Assembly (NCBI RefSeq): GCF_004379255.2
Contig: NC_056051.1
Coordinates: forward strand, 9,773,968-9,837,967
From: Salvia splendens
Taxonomy: Eukaryota > Streptophyta > Magnoliopsida > Lamiales > Lamiaceae
Direction of reading: 5' to 3'
DNA length: 64,000 bases
The notes under the pieces were generated by a model that made no database searches, was not told the origin of the DNA, and saw nothing but the letters and a program-made list of their open reading frames with translations. Shown here in pieces: positions 34,211 through 44,216 of this stretch; positions within the stretch are counted from its first letter, which is position 1; each line of letters opens with the position of its first letter. Made by a program: the position numbers and the translations under genes.

Positions 34211-34784
34211 CTACCCCCCCCGAAAAGTGAAGTGAATCACTTCGGCATTCTGGATAAAGGTACGGGGTAAGTTGATGTTTGTCCTCGGTCTGATGAAGTG
34301 AACTCTTCTTTGACCGGACTTGGTTTGTGTCCTAATTTGGCGAGTTTTATCGCTCGGATCGAACTTTCCGTTGTCCTAATTTGGGGATCGGACTTTCCCT
34401 TGTCCTAATTCGGCGAGTTTTATCGCGTGGATCGGACTTTCCCTAGTCCTAATTCAGGCAAGTTTTATTGCGAGAATCAGACTTTTGTTGCAGTTCGTTT
34501 CAGACGAAGTGCTTGATTCTTAAGCTGAATTGTGGTCTTGTATCCTCTTTAGAAGCTTGGACTTCACAATCGTGTGCTTGTATATGTTCTAAGAAGGGGA
34601 TCAGCCTTCGAAGAACAAGATACCTCAGTAACATTTGTAAGAGACGACACGCACAGAGACAGACAAAACACATAGACAAAACGCATAGAGGCAAATAAAA
34701 AGCACATAGAGAAACAAAGATCCAGCAAACCAAATAAAGCACATTGACCGGACAGGACTCAAGACTGACTGACCGGACTGTCTC
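34211..34784 (-). other. Tat 3' non-coding region and polypurine tract
   Basis: 574 bp between the pol stop and the 3' LTR. The LTR-proximal end reads TTTTCGGGGGGGGTAG on the minus strand (34211-34226), a strong polypurine tract. The rest has repeats of GGACTTTCCCT(T/A)GTCCTAATT (34320-34460). Short Cys-rich frames here have no support. Confidence 0.75.
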
Positions 34785-37700
34785 TTACAAATGAAACTTC
34801 TTGAGGTTGGAAATGTGCCATGTTCGGGGTACCTGTTCTCCTGACATGTGAGCCAATTTGTAAGACCCTTTGCCGAGGACTTCTGACACCCGATACGGAC
34901 CTTCCCATGTGGGTTCGAGCTTGCCCAGCTTTTCTGCTCGGCTTACTTCGTTGTTTCTCAGGACGAGATCTCCCACTTGAAATTGCAGCTTCTTCACCCT
35001 TTGGTTGTAATACCGGGCTACTTGCTCCTTGTACTTGGCTGCTTTTATGCATGCCAATTCTCTTCTTTCTTCGGCAAGATCTAGCTCAGTTCTCAGTCCG
35101 TCGTCATTCATTTCTGAGGAGAAATTTAGAGTTCGGGGACTGGGTACGCCGATCTCCACCGGAATTACGGCTTCAGTGCCGTACACAAGGCTGTACGGAG
35201 TTTCACCGCTGGAGGTTGTGGGTGTAGTTCGGTAGGACCATAGGACTTGAGGGAGATTTTCTACCCATTGTCCTTTGGCTTGTTCTAACCGAGCTTTTAA
35301 CCCTTTCACCAGGATACGATTTGTTACCTCCGTTTGTCCGTTTGCTTGTGGATGAGAGACCGAAGTGAACCGCTGTTGAATATTCAGCTCTTGGCACCAA
35401 TTCTTGAACGTCTTGTCGGTGAACTGAGTCCCGTTATCCGAGATGAGGATGTGGGGTATGCCAAATCGGCACACTATGTTCTTCCAGACGAAATCCAATG
35501 CCTTCGAGCTCGTTATCGTAGCTAATGGTTCAGCTTCCACCCACTTCGTAAAGTAGTCCACGGCAACGATTAGGAATTTCATTTGCCGAGGAGCTTGAGG
35601 AAGTGGTCCCACTATGTCTATGCCCCATTGCATGAAAGGCCAAGGGCTCTGCATAGTGGATAGATCGGTTTGCGGCATCCTTGGGATATTTGCATGGATT
35701 TGGCACTTCGGGCAGGTCTTGACGAGCTGCACTGCTTCTTGTACCAAGGTTGGCCAATAATATCCCCATCTTAGAACTTTTTTAGCTAAAGCTCTAGCTC
35801 CGATGTGGCTGCCGCACGATCCTTCATGAACTTCTCTGAGGATGTAGTCCGTCTCTTCTGGTCCTACGCACCGCAATAACGGCTGGAGGTAAGACTTTCT
35901 AAAGAGGACTCCTTCATGAAGTTCGTACCGAAGTGCTCGGTACGTGATCTTCCGAGCTTCTCTCTTATCCTCGGGCAATTGTCCTTGATCCAGATACTGC
36001 AAGATCGGCGTCATCCAGTTCGGCGAGCTGGATACTGAATGTACCTCGGCTTCATCAATGCTTCGATGCATTAATTCTTCCGCCTTTGAGCTCGGATCTG
36101 AGGCCAACTTACTTAAGGTATCTGCTCGGCTATTTTCCGCTCTGGGAACGCGGATCATCCGAAAATAGGAGAAACTTCGGCTGATGCTTTGCGCTTTGTC
36201 CAAATACTTCTTCATTCTCTCGTCACGAGCTTCACTTGTACCCAACATGTGATTTACTATGACTTGTGAATCACAATGGACTTTGAGAGATTTGACGAGC
36301 AGACTTTGCGCTAACTGGAGTCCGGCCAGGAGGGCTTCGTACTCGGCTTCATTATTAGTAGTGGGGAATAGGAACCGAAGTGAGTAGGTTACCTCATGTC
36401 CGTCGGGAGCGACGAGTAAAATACCAGCTCCACTTCCCATCTTGTTTGAAGCTCCATCTACGAATCCGCTCCAGCAGTCTGGCGGCTCTACTTCGGATTC
36501 CAAGGGCTGTGCTAGTTCGGCATTGGCAGACTTTTTCTGTTCGGCAATGATAGGGATTGCTTGATCGAACTTGGCTTCTGTAAGAAAATCTGCCAAGGCT
36601 TGTCCCTTGATGGCTTTCCGAGGTAGGTACTCGATTGAGTGTTCTCCCAGCTCTATGGCCCATTTGGCGATTCTGCCTGATGCTTCTGGCTTGGTCAAAA
36701 CTTGCCGAAGAGGCAGATCGGTTAAGACGCATACCTTGTGAGCATAGAAGTATGGCCGCAGTCTCCTTGCTGCATTTACTAACGCCAGAGCAATTTTTTC
36801 CAGAGGTTGATACCTTGTTTCTGGACCTCTTAATGCTCGGCTTGTAAAGTAGATGGGAAACTGCTTTAGGCCTTCTTCTCGTACAAGCACCGCGCTGATG
36901 GTTTGATCTGATGCCGCTAAGTATAAGAATATTACTTCGGCTTCGGTTGGAGCAGAGAGAATAGGAAGCTCGGCTAGATAACTTTTGAGCTCGTCAAAGG
37001 CCTTTTTCTGCTCGGCTCCCCACTCGAACTTGGGTGCCTTTTTCAACACCTTGAAGAACGGCAGTTGCTTTTCGGCTGCTTGGGAAAGGAATCGATTCAG
37101 TGCGGCTAGACATCCGGTTAGCCTTTGCACGTCATGTATGGACTTCGGCATTGCCATGTGCTGAACGACTTGAACTTTTGAGGGATTTGCCTTGAGTCCG
37201 TCCTTTGAAACCCAACAACCTAGAAATTTTCCTGAATCTACCAAAAAGGTACATTTTTGGGGGTTGAGTTTGAGGTTGGCTTTTCGGAGCACGTCGAGAG
37301 TGGATTTGAGGTTGCCTTCGTACTCCGAAGTGCTTTTGCTTTTGACAACTATGTCGTCGACATACACTTCAACCTGTTTCCCGATTAGGTGCCGAAAAAG
37401 CTTGTCTACCATCCTTTGATAAGTGGCTCCGGCATTCTTTAAACCGAATGGCATCTTTTTATAAGCGAAAATGCCGAAATCGGTAATGAAAGCTGTTTTC
37501 GGAGCGTCACTCTCATCCATCAACACTTGGTGATATCCTTTGTATAAATCAAGAAAACAGAAAATTTCGAAGCCGATCAAAGCTTCTACTTTTTTATCTA
37601 TATTCGGAAGGGGATAGCAATCTTTAGGACAGTGCTTGTTTAGATCGGTAAAATCTATGCACATCCGCCATCCTCCTTCTTTTTTCTTGATCATCACAGG

Positions 37701-38048
37701 ATTGGCCACCCAAGAAGGATATTTCACCTCGAATAGTACATCCGCTTTTAGCAATTGGCGGACTTCGTCATGGATGACTTGGCTTCTTTCTGCCGCAAAG
37801 AGTCTTTGCTTCTGTTTTACTGGCCGAATTGAAGGATCAATATTTAACCGATGAGTGATTACCTCGGGGGGCACTCCGGTCATGTCCAACGGAGACCATG
37901 CAAAGACGTCTTTATACTCCTTGAGGAGCTGGATGGTTTTTTCCCGAAGTAGAGGCGTTCCCGCGAAGCCGATCTTAACCGTTCTGGACGGATCGTCTTC
38001 GTACAGCTGAACTGTCATCGAGTTCGGCTCCGGTATGGCTTCGGTCAT
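34785..38048 (-). CDS. Tat Pol: RT, RNase H, aRNase H, integrase
   Basis: 1087 codons open. Reverse transcriptase covers about residues 80-300, with MCIDFTDLN, DLYKGYHQ and the YVDD active site at 229-232. The normal RNase H/connection domain is about 345-490 (YLAASDQTISAVL, TRYQPLEKIALALV, ADFLTEAKF). A second, archaeal-type RNase H is at 526-650 (VDGASN, NNEAEYEAL, HCDSQV, RADTLSKL; all acidic residues present). Integrase follows: the H-H-C-C zinc region (HEGSCGSHIG...CPKCQIHA), the core with WGIDIVGPLP, ISDNGTQF and HPQANGQTEVTNR, then a C-terminal SH3-like part (VGDLVLRNNEV, WEGPYRVSEVL). No chromodomain. The frame is the same as gag-PR, so Pol is probably made as a Gag-Pol fusion by readthrough; the Met at 38048 may not be used. 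Confidence 0.93.
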   Translation of the reverse strand: MTEAIPEPNSMTVQLYEDDPSRTVKIGFAGTPLLREKTIQLLKEYKDVFAWSPLDMTGVPPEVITHRLNIDPSIRPVKQKQRLFAAERSQVIHDEVRQLLKADVLFEVKYPSWVANPVMIKKKEGGWRMCIDFTDLNKHCPKDCYPLPNIDKKVEALIGFEIFCFLDLYKGYHQVLMDESDAPKTAFITDFGIFAYKKMPFGLKNAGATYQRMVDKLFRHLIGKQVEVYVDDIVVKSKSTSEYEGNLKSTLDVLRKANLKLNPQKCTFLVDSGKFLGCWVSKDGLKANPSKVQVVQHMAMPKSIHDVQRLTGCLAALNRFLSQAAEKQLPFFKVLKKAPKFEWGAEQKKAFDELKSYLAELPILSAPTEAEVIFLYLAASDQTISAVLVREEGLKQFPIYFTSRALRGPETRYQPLEKIALALVNAARRLRPYFYAHKVCVLTDLPLRQVLTKPEASGRIAKWAIELGEHSIEYLPRKAIKGQALADFLTEAKFDQAIPIIAEQKKSANAELAQPLESEVEPPDCWSGFVDGASNKMGSGAGILLVAPDGHEVTYSLRFLFPTTNNEAEYEALLAGLQLAQSLLVKSLKVHCDSQVIVNHMLGTSEARDERMKKYLDKAQSISRSFSYFRMIRVPRAENSRADTLSKLASDPSSKAEELMHRSIDEAEVHSVSSSPNWMTPILQYLDQGQLPEDKREARKITYRALRYELHEGVLFRKSYLQPLLRCVGPEETDYILREVHEGSCGSHIGARALAKKVLRWGYYWPTLVQEAVQLVKTCPKCQIHANIPRMPQTDLSTMQSPWPFMQWGIDIVGPLPQAPRQMKFLIVAVDYFTKWVEAEPLATITSSKALDFVWKNIVCRFGIPHILISDNGTQFTDKTFKNWCQELNIQQRFTSVSHPQANGQTEVTNRILVKGLKARLEQAKGQWVENLPQVLWSYRTTPTTSSGETPYSLVYGTEAVIPVEIGVPSPRTLNFSSEMNDDGLRTELDLAEERRELACIKAAKYKEQVARYYNQRVKKLQFQVGDLVLRNNEVSRAEKLGKLEPTWEGPYRVSEVLGKGSYKLAHMSGEQVPRTWHISNLKKFHL

Positions 38049-38078
38049 CGCCTCTGACTCCGGCTGCTGTGATTGCTA
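38049..38078 (-). promoter_or_regulatory. UAG-CARYYA stop-codon readthrough site
   Basis: On the minus strand gag-PR ends CAA GCA TAG CAA TCA CAG, with TAG at the complement of 38076-38078. Nine further sense codons lead to the pol Met in the same frame. UAG followed by CAAUCA matches the CARYYA context known from tobamovirus-type readthrough. A single in-frame stop separating gag-PR from an otherwise open pol is what a programmed readthrough site looks like. Confidence 0.6.
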
Positions 38079-40154
38079 TGCTTGGTGGTGCCGATCTGAC
38101 TGCTCGGCACTTCTAAGCGCAATTTGTAGACATTCCTTTGCTCTCTTTTGGTCACCTCGGATGACCGCTATCCCTCCTTTAGTAGGGATCTTGATGGTGA
38201 GGTGATAAGTAGAGCAAACGGCCCGAACTGTGTTGAGCCAGTCTCTCCCCAGGATGATGTTGTACGGGGACCGAGCTTTCACCACAAAGAACTCGATCAT
38301 CGTATTGGAGCTTGTAGGCGCTTTTCCCACCGTGATCGGAAGGCTGATAATACCTTCAGGGCGGGTGTCCTCCTGGGCGAAACTTTTCAGAGGAAGCGGA
38401 GCCGGACTGAGTCGAGCTGGATCCACTTCCATTTTATCGAAACATTCTTTAAAAAGAATGCTGACTGACGCTCCTGTATCCACAAATACTCTGTGGATCA
38501 GTTTGTTTGCCACTCCGGCTTGAATGACAATAGCGTCTTGGTGAGGAGAGATGGCTGGGACGGGATCGGCATCTGAAAATGTAATCACTTCGTCTTTCTT
38601 CAGCCTTTTATGTGTTGGCTCCTCTTGATTGGAACCTCTGCGTTCTGCTTTTAGGGACGACTTAGTCTTCCCGGCAGGGAGAGCATCAATAGTCAGGATT
38701 ACTCCATCATATTGCGGCTCGTCGTCGTCTTCGGGATCCTCATGCCTTTTCGGATCCTGAGGATTGCAGTTCGCACCTCTCTGTCTTTTGTTCTTTTTCG
38801 GCTGCTTGCTTTGGTATTTTTTTAATGTTCCTGTTTTCACAAGAACATCAATACCTGCAGCCAAATCTCGGCACTCCTCGGTATCGTGTCCGTGGGCTTG
38901 ATGGAAGGAGCAATATTGATCCTGAGGTCGCCGCACGGCTGATTTCGTCATCCGCTTTGGTCTTTCGAACATATCGGAATGTAGTTCGAAAATTTCCGCT
39001 CTTGACTTGTTCAGCGGTACGAACTGAGCGGGCGGCTTCTCGGGGTTGAGACGTGGTCCCAATCTGCCTTGTACCGGTGCCCTTTGAATTCTTTCAAAAG
39101 GAGTTCGGCGAGGAAGCCTCTGATCGCTATGATCGGGCTTCTTTTCGTCTCCTCGGGATGAGCTGTCTAAAGACCGTTTTCGACGGTCTGCCTCATCCGC
39201 ACGGGAAAACTGGTCCGCAATGTCCCACATTTCTTGAGCTGTTTGCGGACCGCACTCCACGAGCTTTCTGTAGAGAGCTCCGGGCAGGATTCCATTTTGG
39301 AATGCCGAAATGACAAGTAGATCATTGAGATTATCTACTTGTAGGCATTCCTTATGGAATCTCGTCAGGAAGTCGCTGATCTTTTCGTCGCGACCTTGAC
39401 GTATAGAAAGCAGCTGAGCCGAAGTGATCCGGGCTTCTGCTTTCTGAAAGAACCTCCTGTGGAAAGCATCCATTAGATCTCGGTAGGATCTAATGCTGCC
39501 TTGAGGAAGGCTGTCGAACCACCTTCTGGCGTTCCCGATGAGCAGCTCGGGGAACAGCTTGCACATATGGACCTCATTGAGACCCTGGTTCGCCATATTA
39601 TATTGGTAGCGTCCCAAGAAGTCATGAGGATCCTCTAGCCCGTCATAAGTCATTGACGGTGTCCGGTAGTTCCGCGGCAAAGGAGTTCGGGTGATGTCGT
39701 CCGAGAACGGAGTCTTTAATGCTCCGTACATGGCGAACCCGACATCTCTTCGGTACGGAGGAGATGGAGTTCTCCTGTGGTTCCGGTACCGAGGAGGAAC
39801 TGGAACATGTCGGGGTTGAGGATTCTTTCTCCTGGAAGACACGTCACTACTGCGGTAGTGACTTTCATGTCTGGATGAGGAGGGAGAATCCGCCGTTGTC
39901 TTCTCCGGCTGTTGGCTCTTCTGCAGGAAGGTTAAGAACTCCTCCTGCTTCTCGGCCAAGAACAGCTTGACAGCTTCATTTAAATCGGGCTGCTGGGAAG
40001 ACTCGGTGCGATGACTCCTGGAGTGGCTTGTTCCTCCTTCGTGAGAACCGGAGGTAGATGTCTCCCGAGGCCGTTTTTCAGACCTGCGAGCTGGACTAGC
40101 TTCCTCACGGTGATCACGAACGGTATTACGGGTGGTATGTGATCTGGTATGCAT
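38076..40154 (-). CDS. Tat Gag and aspartic protease
   Basis: 692 codons. The basic, Ser/Arg-rich N-terminus (1-150) is followed by a Retrotrans_gag capsid domain at about 165-290 (MANQGLNEVHMCKLFPELL, RRWFDSLPQGSI, FHRRFFQKAE, ISDFLTRFHKECL). A variant zinc knuckle is near 410-425 (YCSFHQAHGHDTEEC, i.e. C-x2-H-x3-GH-x4-C) with a Lys/Arg-rich linker, and the retroviral-type protease is in the last 170 residues (HRVFVDTGASVSILF, DTGA at 559-562; IILGRDWL near the end). The start Met lies 76 bp after the LTR, so the leader is very short. Confidence 0.92.
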   Translation of the reverse strand: MHTRSHTTRNTVRDHREEASPARRSEKRPRETSTSGSHEGGTSHSRSHRTESSQQPDLNEAVKLFLAEKQEEFLTFLQKSQQPEKTTADSPSSSRHESHYRSSDVSSRRKNPQPRHVPVPPRYRNHRRTPSPPYRRDVGFAMYGALKTPFSDDITRTPLPRNYRTPSMTYDGLEDPHDFLGRYQYNMANQGLNEVHMCKLFPELLIGNARRWFDSLPQGSIRSYRDLMDAFHRRFFQKAEARITSAQLLSIRQGRDEKISDFLTRFHKECLQVDNLNDLLVISAFQNGILPGALYRKLVECGPQTAQEMWDIADQFSRADEADRRKRSLDSSSRGDEKKPDHSDQRLPRRTPFERIQRAPVQGRLGPRLNPEKPPAQFVPLNKSRAEIFELHSDMFERPKRMTKSAVRRPQDQYCSFHQAHGHDTEECRDLAAGIDVLVKTGTLKKYQSKQPKKNKRQRGANCNPQDPKRHEDPEDDDEPQYDGVILTIDALPAGKTKSSLKAERRGSNQEEPTHKRLKKDEVITFSDADPVPAISPHQDAIVIQAGVANKLIHRVFVDTGASVSILFKECFDKMEVDPARLSPAPLPLKSFAQEDTRPEGIISLPITVGKAPTSSNTMIEFFVVKARSPYNIILGRDWLNTVRAVCSTYHLTIKIPTKGGIAVIRGDQKRAKECLQIALRSAEQSDRHHQA

Positions 40155-40210
40155 TTTTTTGGGGTGGAAAAAGGGTCAAAAATTCGCTTTATCACAAATT
40201 TGGTTCTCTG

Positions 40211-40229
40211 GTTCCCACAGACGGCGCCA
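40211..40229 (-). promoter_or_regulatory. Primer-binding site of Tat element
   Basis: TGGCGCCGTCTGTGGGAAC on the minus strand, one base from the 5' LTR end. It starts TGG as expected for pairing with a tRNA CCA end. I cannot name the tRNA from memory. Confidence 0.8.
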
Positions 40230-40230
40230 G

Positions 40231-40903
40231 TGATGAATCCGCGAATTTTTGATGGTGATGAATGCTCGTAAAAATAAAGGAAGATCAACACACAGAGATT
40301 TACGTGGTTCGATTTACTGAGGTAAATCTACGTCCACGGGAAGAAAAGAGGGCAGAGTTGTATTGCTTGATCTGTTTTCTACAGCTAACAATACAGACTT
40401 GCTATTTGCTACTTTCTCTCTTAGAGAGCTTAACAGAAGTTAACAGAAGAAGACTATCTATCTGACCTAGGTTCTATTTATACATTGAACCAAGATCGTG
40501 GCATGCAGCATTTATTAGGTAGTGGATGTCGTGGAGGTCGTGGCGACCTTGCATGGGTCCACTATCCTGCATGAGTTAATGACTGCTTGACACCACTAAA
40601 TAGATCGTCGGTGTAGCGGAGGTGGAAATCTTGCATGAGTCCACTATTTCCTAGTTCGGTCGAATACTGAGACCGGACTGCTGAATTATTGCCGAGCAGC
40701 TTTTGCCGATCTGAGAGTAGAGCTTGATGCCGACCAGAGAGCAGAGTTTGATTGGTTGGCTTTTACCGAGCTGTAGGCTGGGGCCGAACTGAACTCTTGA
40801 GTCATGCCGGACTGATACTCTTTAGCCATGCCGAACTGATACTCTTTCTTGGGCTTTACTGCTGTTGGGCTTGTTTAGTATTTGTTTAGTACGTACTCCA
40901 TCA
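40231..40903 (-). repeat. 5' LTR of Tat element
   Basis: 673 bp, one substitution from the 3' LTR, with the promoter TATA box at 40475-40482 on the minus strand. Confidence 0.93.
40475..40482 (-). promoter_or_regulatory. TATA box in Tat 5' LTR
   Basis: TATAAATA on the minus strand within the 5' LTR, driving leftward transcription. Confidence 0.55.
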
Positions 40904-40985
40904 TGTACCTAAGTGATACGTATCGCATTAAACATCTATAAAACGATTTAAATCATTAATTCCACCTAGGCATTTATAACTCGAT

Positions 40986-41035
40986 ACAAGACCAACTAAT
41001 TGTAGCAAATACAAGACCAACTAATTGTAGCAAAA
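40986..41035. repeat. Two-copy 25-bp tandem repeat
   Basis: ACAAGACCAACTAATTGTAG plus five bases occurs twice in tandem in the short unique stretch between the Tat element and the next MITE. Confidence 0.85.
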
Positions 41036-41071
41036 TTGCATTATCTAAAGATAGCTACGGGACTAATGGTA

Positions 41072-41321
41072 CTTCCTTCGTTCATGAAAAATAGTCTCAT
41101 TTTGTCATTTTAGTACGTCAATAAAAATAGTCTCATTTCTAAAACTCAAAAAGCTTATCTCTCATACTTTACCTACTTTTTCTCCTCTCACATACTTTAC
41201 CTTCTTTTTCATCATATCTCTCTTACTTTAATTACTTTTTTCCACTCTCTTTTACTTCACCAATTTTTAATTAAAACTCGTGTTGTCCATAAATGAGACT
41301 ATTTTTTGTGGACTGAAGAAG
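41072..41321. mobile_element. Stowaway-like MITE
   Basis: 250 bp with long imperfect terminal inverted repeats (CTTCCTTCGTTCATGAAAAA... and, reversed, CTTCTTCAGTCCACAAAAAA..., both followed by ATAGTCTCATTT). TA flanks both sides (41070-41071 and 41322-41323). Confidence 0.88.
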
Positions 41322-42181
41322 TAATAGATTGTTAGTCGTGTGACTATCCTACTTAGATATGGTTATTGTAACGCCCCACTTTTTGAACCCTAATTTTCAA
41401 ACCCTAAGACGATTGCTTTTATTTCTTTTAATGTCGTGAATTAAATGACGAATTGTTATGTGATTTCTTTGGTGACCTAATTTTGATTTGACTGAGCCAA
41501 CTTCGTTGATTTTTATGACGTGGCTTTTAAATAATTGATGCGGGATGAAATATATTGAGGTGAATTATTTTCCTAAGGGTGAGTGAGATTAAATAGGATC
41601 ATCAATTTTCATCTTGCCCTTTTTATTTACAATTTTCGACAACTATTAATTATTGGAGAGGAATTATATTTTCTTGGATTTAATTATTTGTTTGCGATAA
41701 TCATCCAAATTAAATCCAAAGTCCGATTACTTTATTTCTTCATGAGAAAAAAATCGATCCCTATGCTACTCCAAGGGAGGTTTCGAAATTTCCCTAACTA
41801 TGGGAGGAGGAAATTATTCCACTATATTAATTGATTCCCTAATTATTTCTTTCCATGAATGAATTGGAATATACTAGCAAATCTTGTCTTACCTTATTCT
41901 ATTAAAGATTTGGAAATTTTTCCTTGTGGGAGGAACCCAATTGCACGCCTACTTCCCTATGTTTTGGAAGGATTATTATTAATTTTCTGCTCCGTATTAT
42001 TTTATTCTACTAAGTGAAATACAAAATTTAATCATAGGCTAATTAAATGGCCTATGATTTTTGAAAATTTCCCCTTATTCCTCCCCATAGTTTACGCCAA
42101 TCTCCCCCTCAAATCTCCTTCAAATCTTCATTTAATTAATTCTCCAAATCTCCTTTAATTAATTGGGATATCATTGCACTC

Positions 42182-42189
42182 TATAAATA
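42182..42189 (+). promoter_or_regulatory. TATA box in Tekay A LTR
   Basis: TATAAATA about 0.8 kb into the LTR. The same box at the same place is found in the other Tekay LTRs (complements at 54322-54329 and 63259-63266), so it is probably the element promoter. Confidence 0.6.
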
Positions 42190-42375
42190 AAGGGGAAGAG
42201 AAAAACCCTAAACCTAAACTACGCGCCTCCCTCCCTCCTCATTCCACACGCCAATCTCCTCCCCACACCTCTCCCACTTGTTCTTCTACTCCACTCAAGA
42301 TCTTTTCATCCTTGCCAAGAGTTGTTGAAGAATCAAGATTTATATTTGTTCTACTGATCGGTTCAATCAAGAAAG

Positions 42376-43915
42376 GTACAATCGAACTTTTCTTCATCCT
42401 CTCCATTCAAACATTGTTTTGACTCCCTCATGCATATAGTGAGTGTAGGGATTTTAAATCTAGGAATTTAATCGGTGGGAATTCGTGTTTGAATGAGAAC
42501 AAATTGTGAATATGCGTTTTGAATGAATTTGTGTGAAGTCTAAATGAATCATGGGTGAATGATGTGTGATTATATGAGAACGTGATTGTGAGAACCTTTT
42601 TAAGCATGGTTGTGTGTTGGAAGCTTAAAAAGGTTGTGTTTGGATAAATGAGGATAAAACCCTAATTCGAATTTTGAAGCATGAAATCTGTAGTGTTCGG
42701 ACAGTAGGTTCCGACGCATGTTTGATCTACCAAAGAAGGGTTTACTCAGAAAAAGAATCGTGCAAAAAAGAGTTCGTTTGGATAAATGAGGATAAAACCC
42801 TAATTCGAATTTTGAAGCATGAAATCTGTAATGTTCGGACAGTAGGTTCCGACGCATGTTTGACCTACCAAACGAACTCTTTTTTGCACGATTCTTTTTC
42901 TGAGTAAACCCTAAGGTGTCTTCTGTGTCGTGTGTGAATTTCAACCGTTTTGGAAGAAAGATGAAGTTTTGGTGAATTTTTGAAGTTGACTGCGCAGTTC
43001 TGCCAGAAATTATTTTTCTCGACCCGTGAGTTACATTTTCGATTTGACCGATCTAAAAAGATTATTTTGATGTGAAATTTTAATTGAATGATATTTGATG
43101 TGTCTACTGTATTGTGGGAAAACTTCAGCCCCAATGGAGGCCGGATGAATTTTAAATGATTTTTACAAAATAACCGCACTTTTCTGCCAGATTTCTATCC
43201 TTGCAAAAATAACGATGTTGTTTGTTTTAAATGATATACATGATATGTATGTGTTAAGGAACCTACTCTATGATGAAGTGATGTGTTATTCGATGATGCA
43301 TGCTACGGTGTGTTTCCTTTTGTTGTTGGGGAAAAGGGAAACGTTGGGGACATGCATAATTATGAGTCAATGTTTGTGACTGATTGGTAATACATATTAT
43401 CTAAAGGTGATAACTCGTGCACGAAGCGTGATAACAAAGGGAAAGAAGTACTTAAGGTCTAAACGGTCGAGGTTGGCTTTCTTTTAACGAAGGACAATGT
43501 CCTAAATACTTTATCGGTGGAAATTACTACGTTTATCATGCCGTGTTTTGTTTTAACATGCCTATCTGGTGTGGCTTTTGCCACTATTATTTAAATCCAA
43601 TTCGGGTCCTCGTAGGGCTGCAAACCCTACTTGGATTAGTGTACACCTATGGCCGGTCTAGTGACCTGGTTTGCGGCCGCATTCCTTGTCATGTATTGGC
43701 AGATATGGCTAACGTCTATGGGGAAATGAATGATCAGTCGACTTTTACTATAGGAAATGATTTTGAGCGCATCGGGCATTTCTAAAGCTAAACCCAGATG
43801 GTTACTTACGTATGGCATGATAAATTATATTTTTACTAAAAAAATGTTTTCGGCATGAGCCACTGAGTATTATTTTTATAGTACTCAGCTCTGCATGTGT
43901 TTTAGCTATGTGCAG
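42376..43915 (+). other. Putative intron in the Tekay A LTR leader
   Basis: Donor CAAGAAAG|GTACAA about 190 bp after the TATA box; acceptor AGCTATGTGCAG|GTTGAGC at 43915. Length 1540 bp. Equivalent sites exist in all four Tekay LTRs (lengths 1371-1681 bp). Splicing would remove most of the LTR from a subgenomic mRNA. Inference from conservation. Confidence 0.4.
42638..42912. repeat. Direct plus inverted duplication in Tekay A LTR
   Basis: 42638-42734 is repeated directly at 42776-42872 with two differences seen. The spacer copy 42737-42781 is a perfect 45-bp inverted repeat of 42868-42912. The pattern is what one or two template switches during DNA synthesis would leave. Confidence 0.93.
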
Positions 43916-44216
43916 GTTGAGCGGCGACGAGCGGTTGGTGCTGTTGAGCAAATATCAATAAAAACTATGGTTGTCTTGAAACACCGAGTGTCGTTGTGTC
44001 CTCACACATTTCCTTTACTTGTCTTTTATTAAACTTTGAGGCTGTCTATTTGAATGTTTGAAAACTTGGTATCTTTTGAATAATGTCAAACCCTTGGTCG
44101 TTTTATTAATTCTGGGTCAAACCTTTATTGAAACCCTAATTTTCTATGTCTGTTCTTTAAGTTCTTTAATCACGATCTCCCGCATTTATTAACCCTAAAG
44201 GGCGGTCGTGACAGTT

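Larger units (their letters stand above)
33538..40903 (-). mobile_element. Intact young Ty3/gypsy element, Tat lineage
   Basis: The LTRs are 33538-34210 and 40231-40903, both 673 bp, TGATGAATCC...CTCCATCA on the plus strand. By eye they differ at one base (A at 34066 region, G at the matching site near 40759). The flanks are tctac and tgtac, a 5-bp TSD with one mismatch. The element has a primer site, a long gag-protease ORF, a long RT-RNase H-aRNase H-integrase ORF and a polypurine tract. The second RNase H domain between the normal RNase H and integrase is diagnostic of Tat (Retand/Ogre-type) elements. No ORF damage is visible apart from the single in-frame UAG between gag-PR and pol, so it may be an active or very recently active copy. 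Confidence 0.95.
41367..44213 (+). repeat. 5' LTR of Tekay element A
   Basis: 2847 bp, TGTAACGCCCC...GGCGGTCGTGACA. TATA box at 42182-42189. It contains the local inverted and direct duplication at 42638-42912 and a conserved GT...AG pair (42376-43915). There is no coding sequence. Confidence 0.93.

Noticed and set aside
34468..34742. Cys-rich ORFs in the Tat 3' non-coding region
   Set aside because: Both strands give short frames over a repetitive GGACTTTCC/CACATAGA stretch. No start context, domain or conservation.
34785..40154. Endogenous pararetrovirus (caulimovirus-like) sequence
   Set aside because: Integrase, LTRs, primer site and a second RNase H domain are present and no movement protein is seen. 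This is a Tat retrotransposon.
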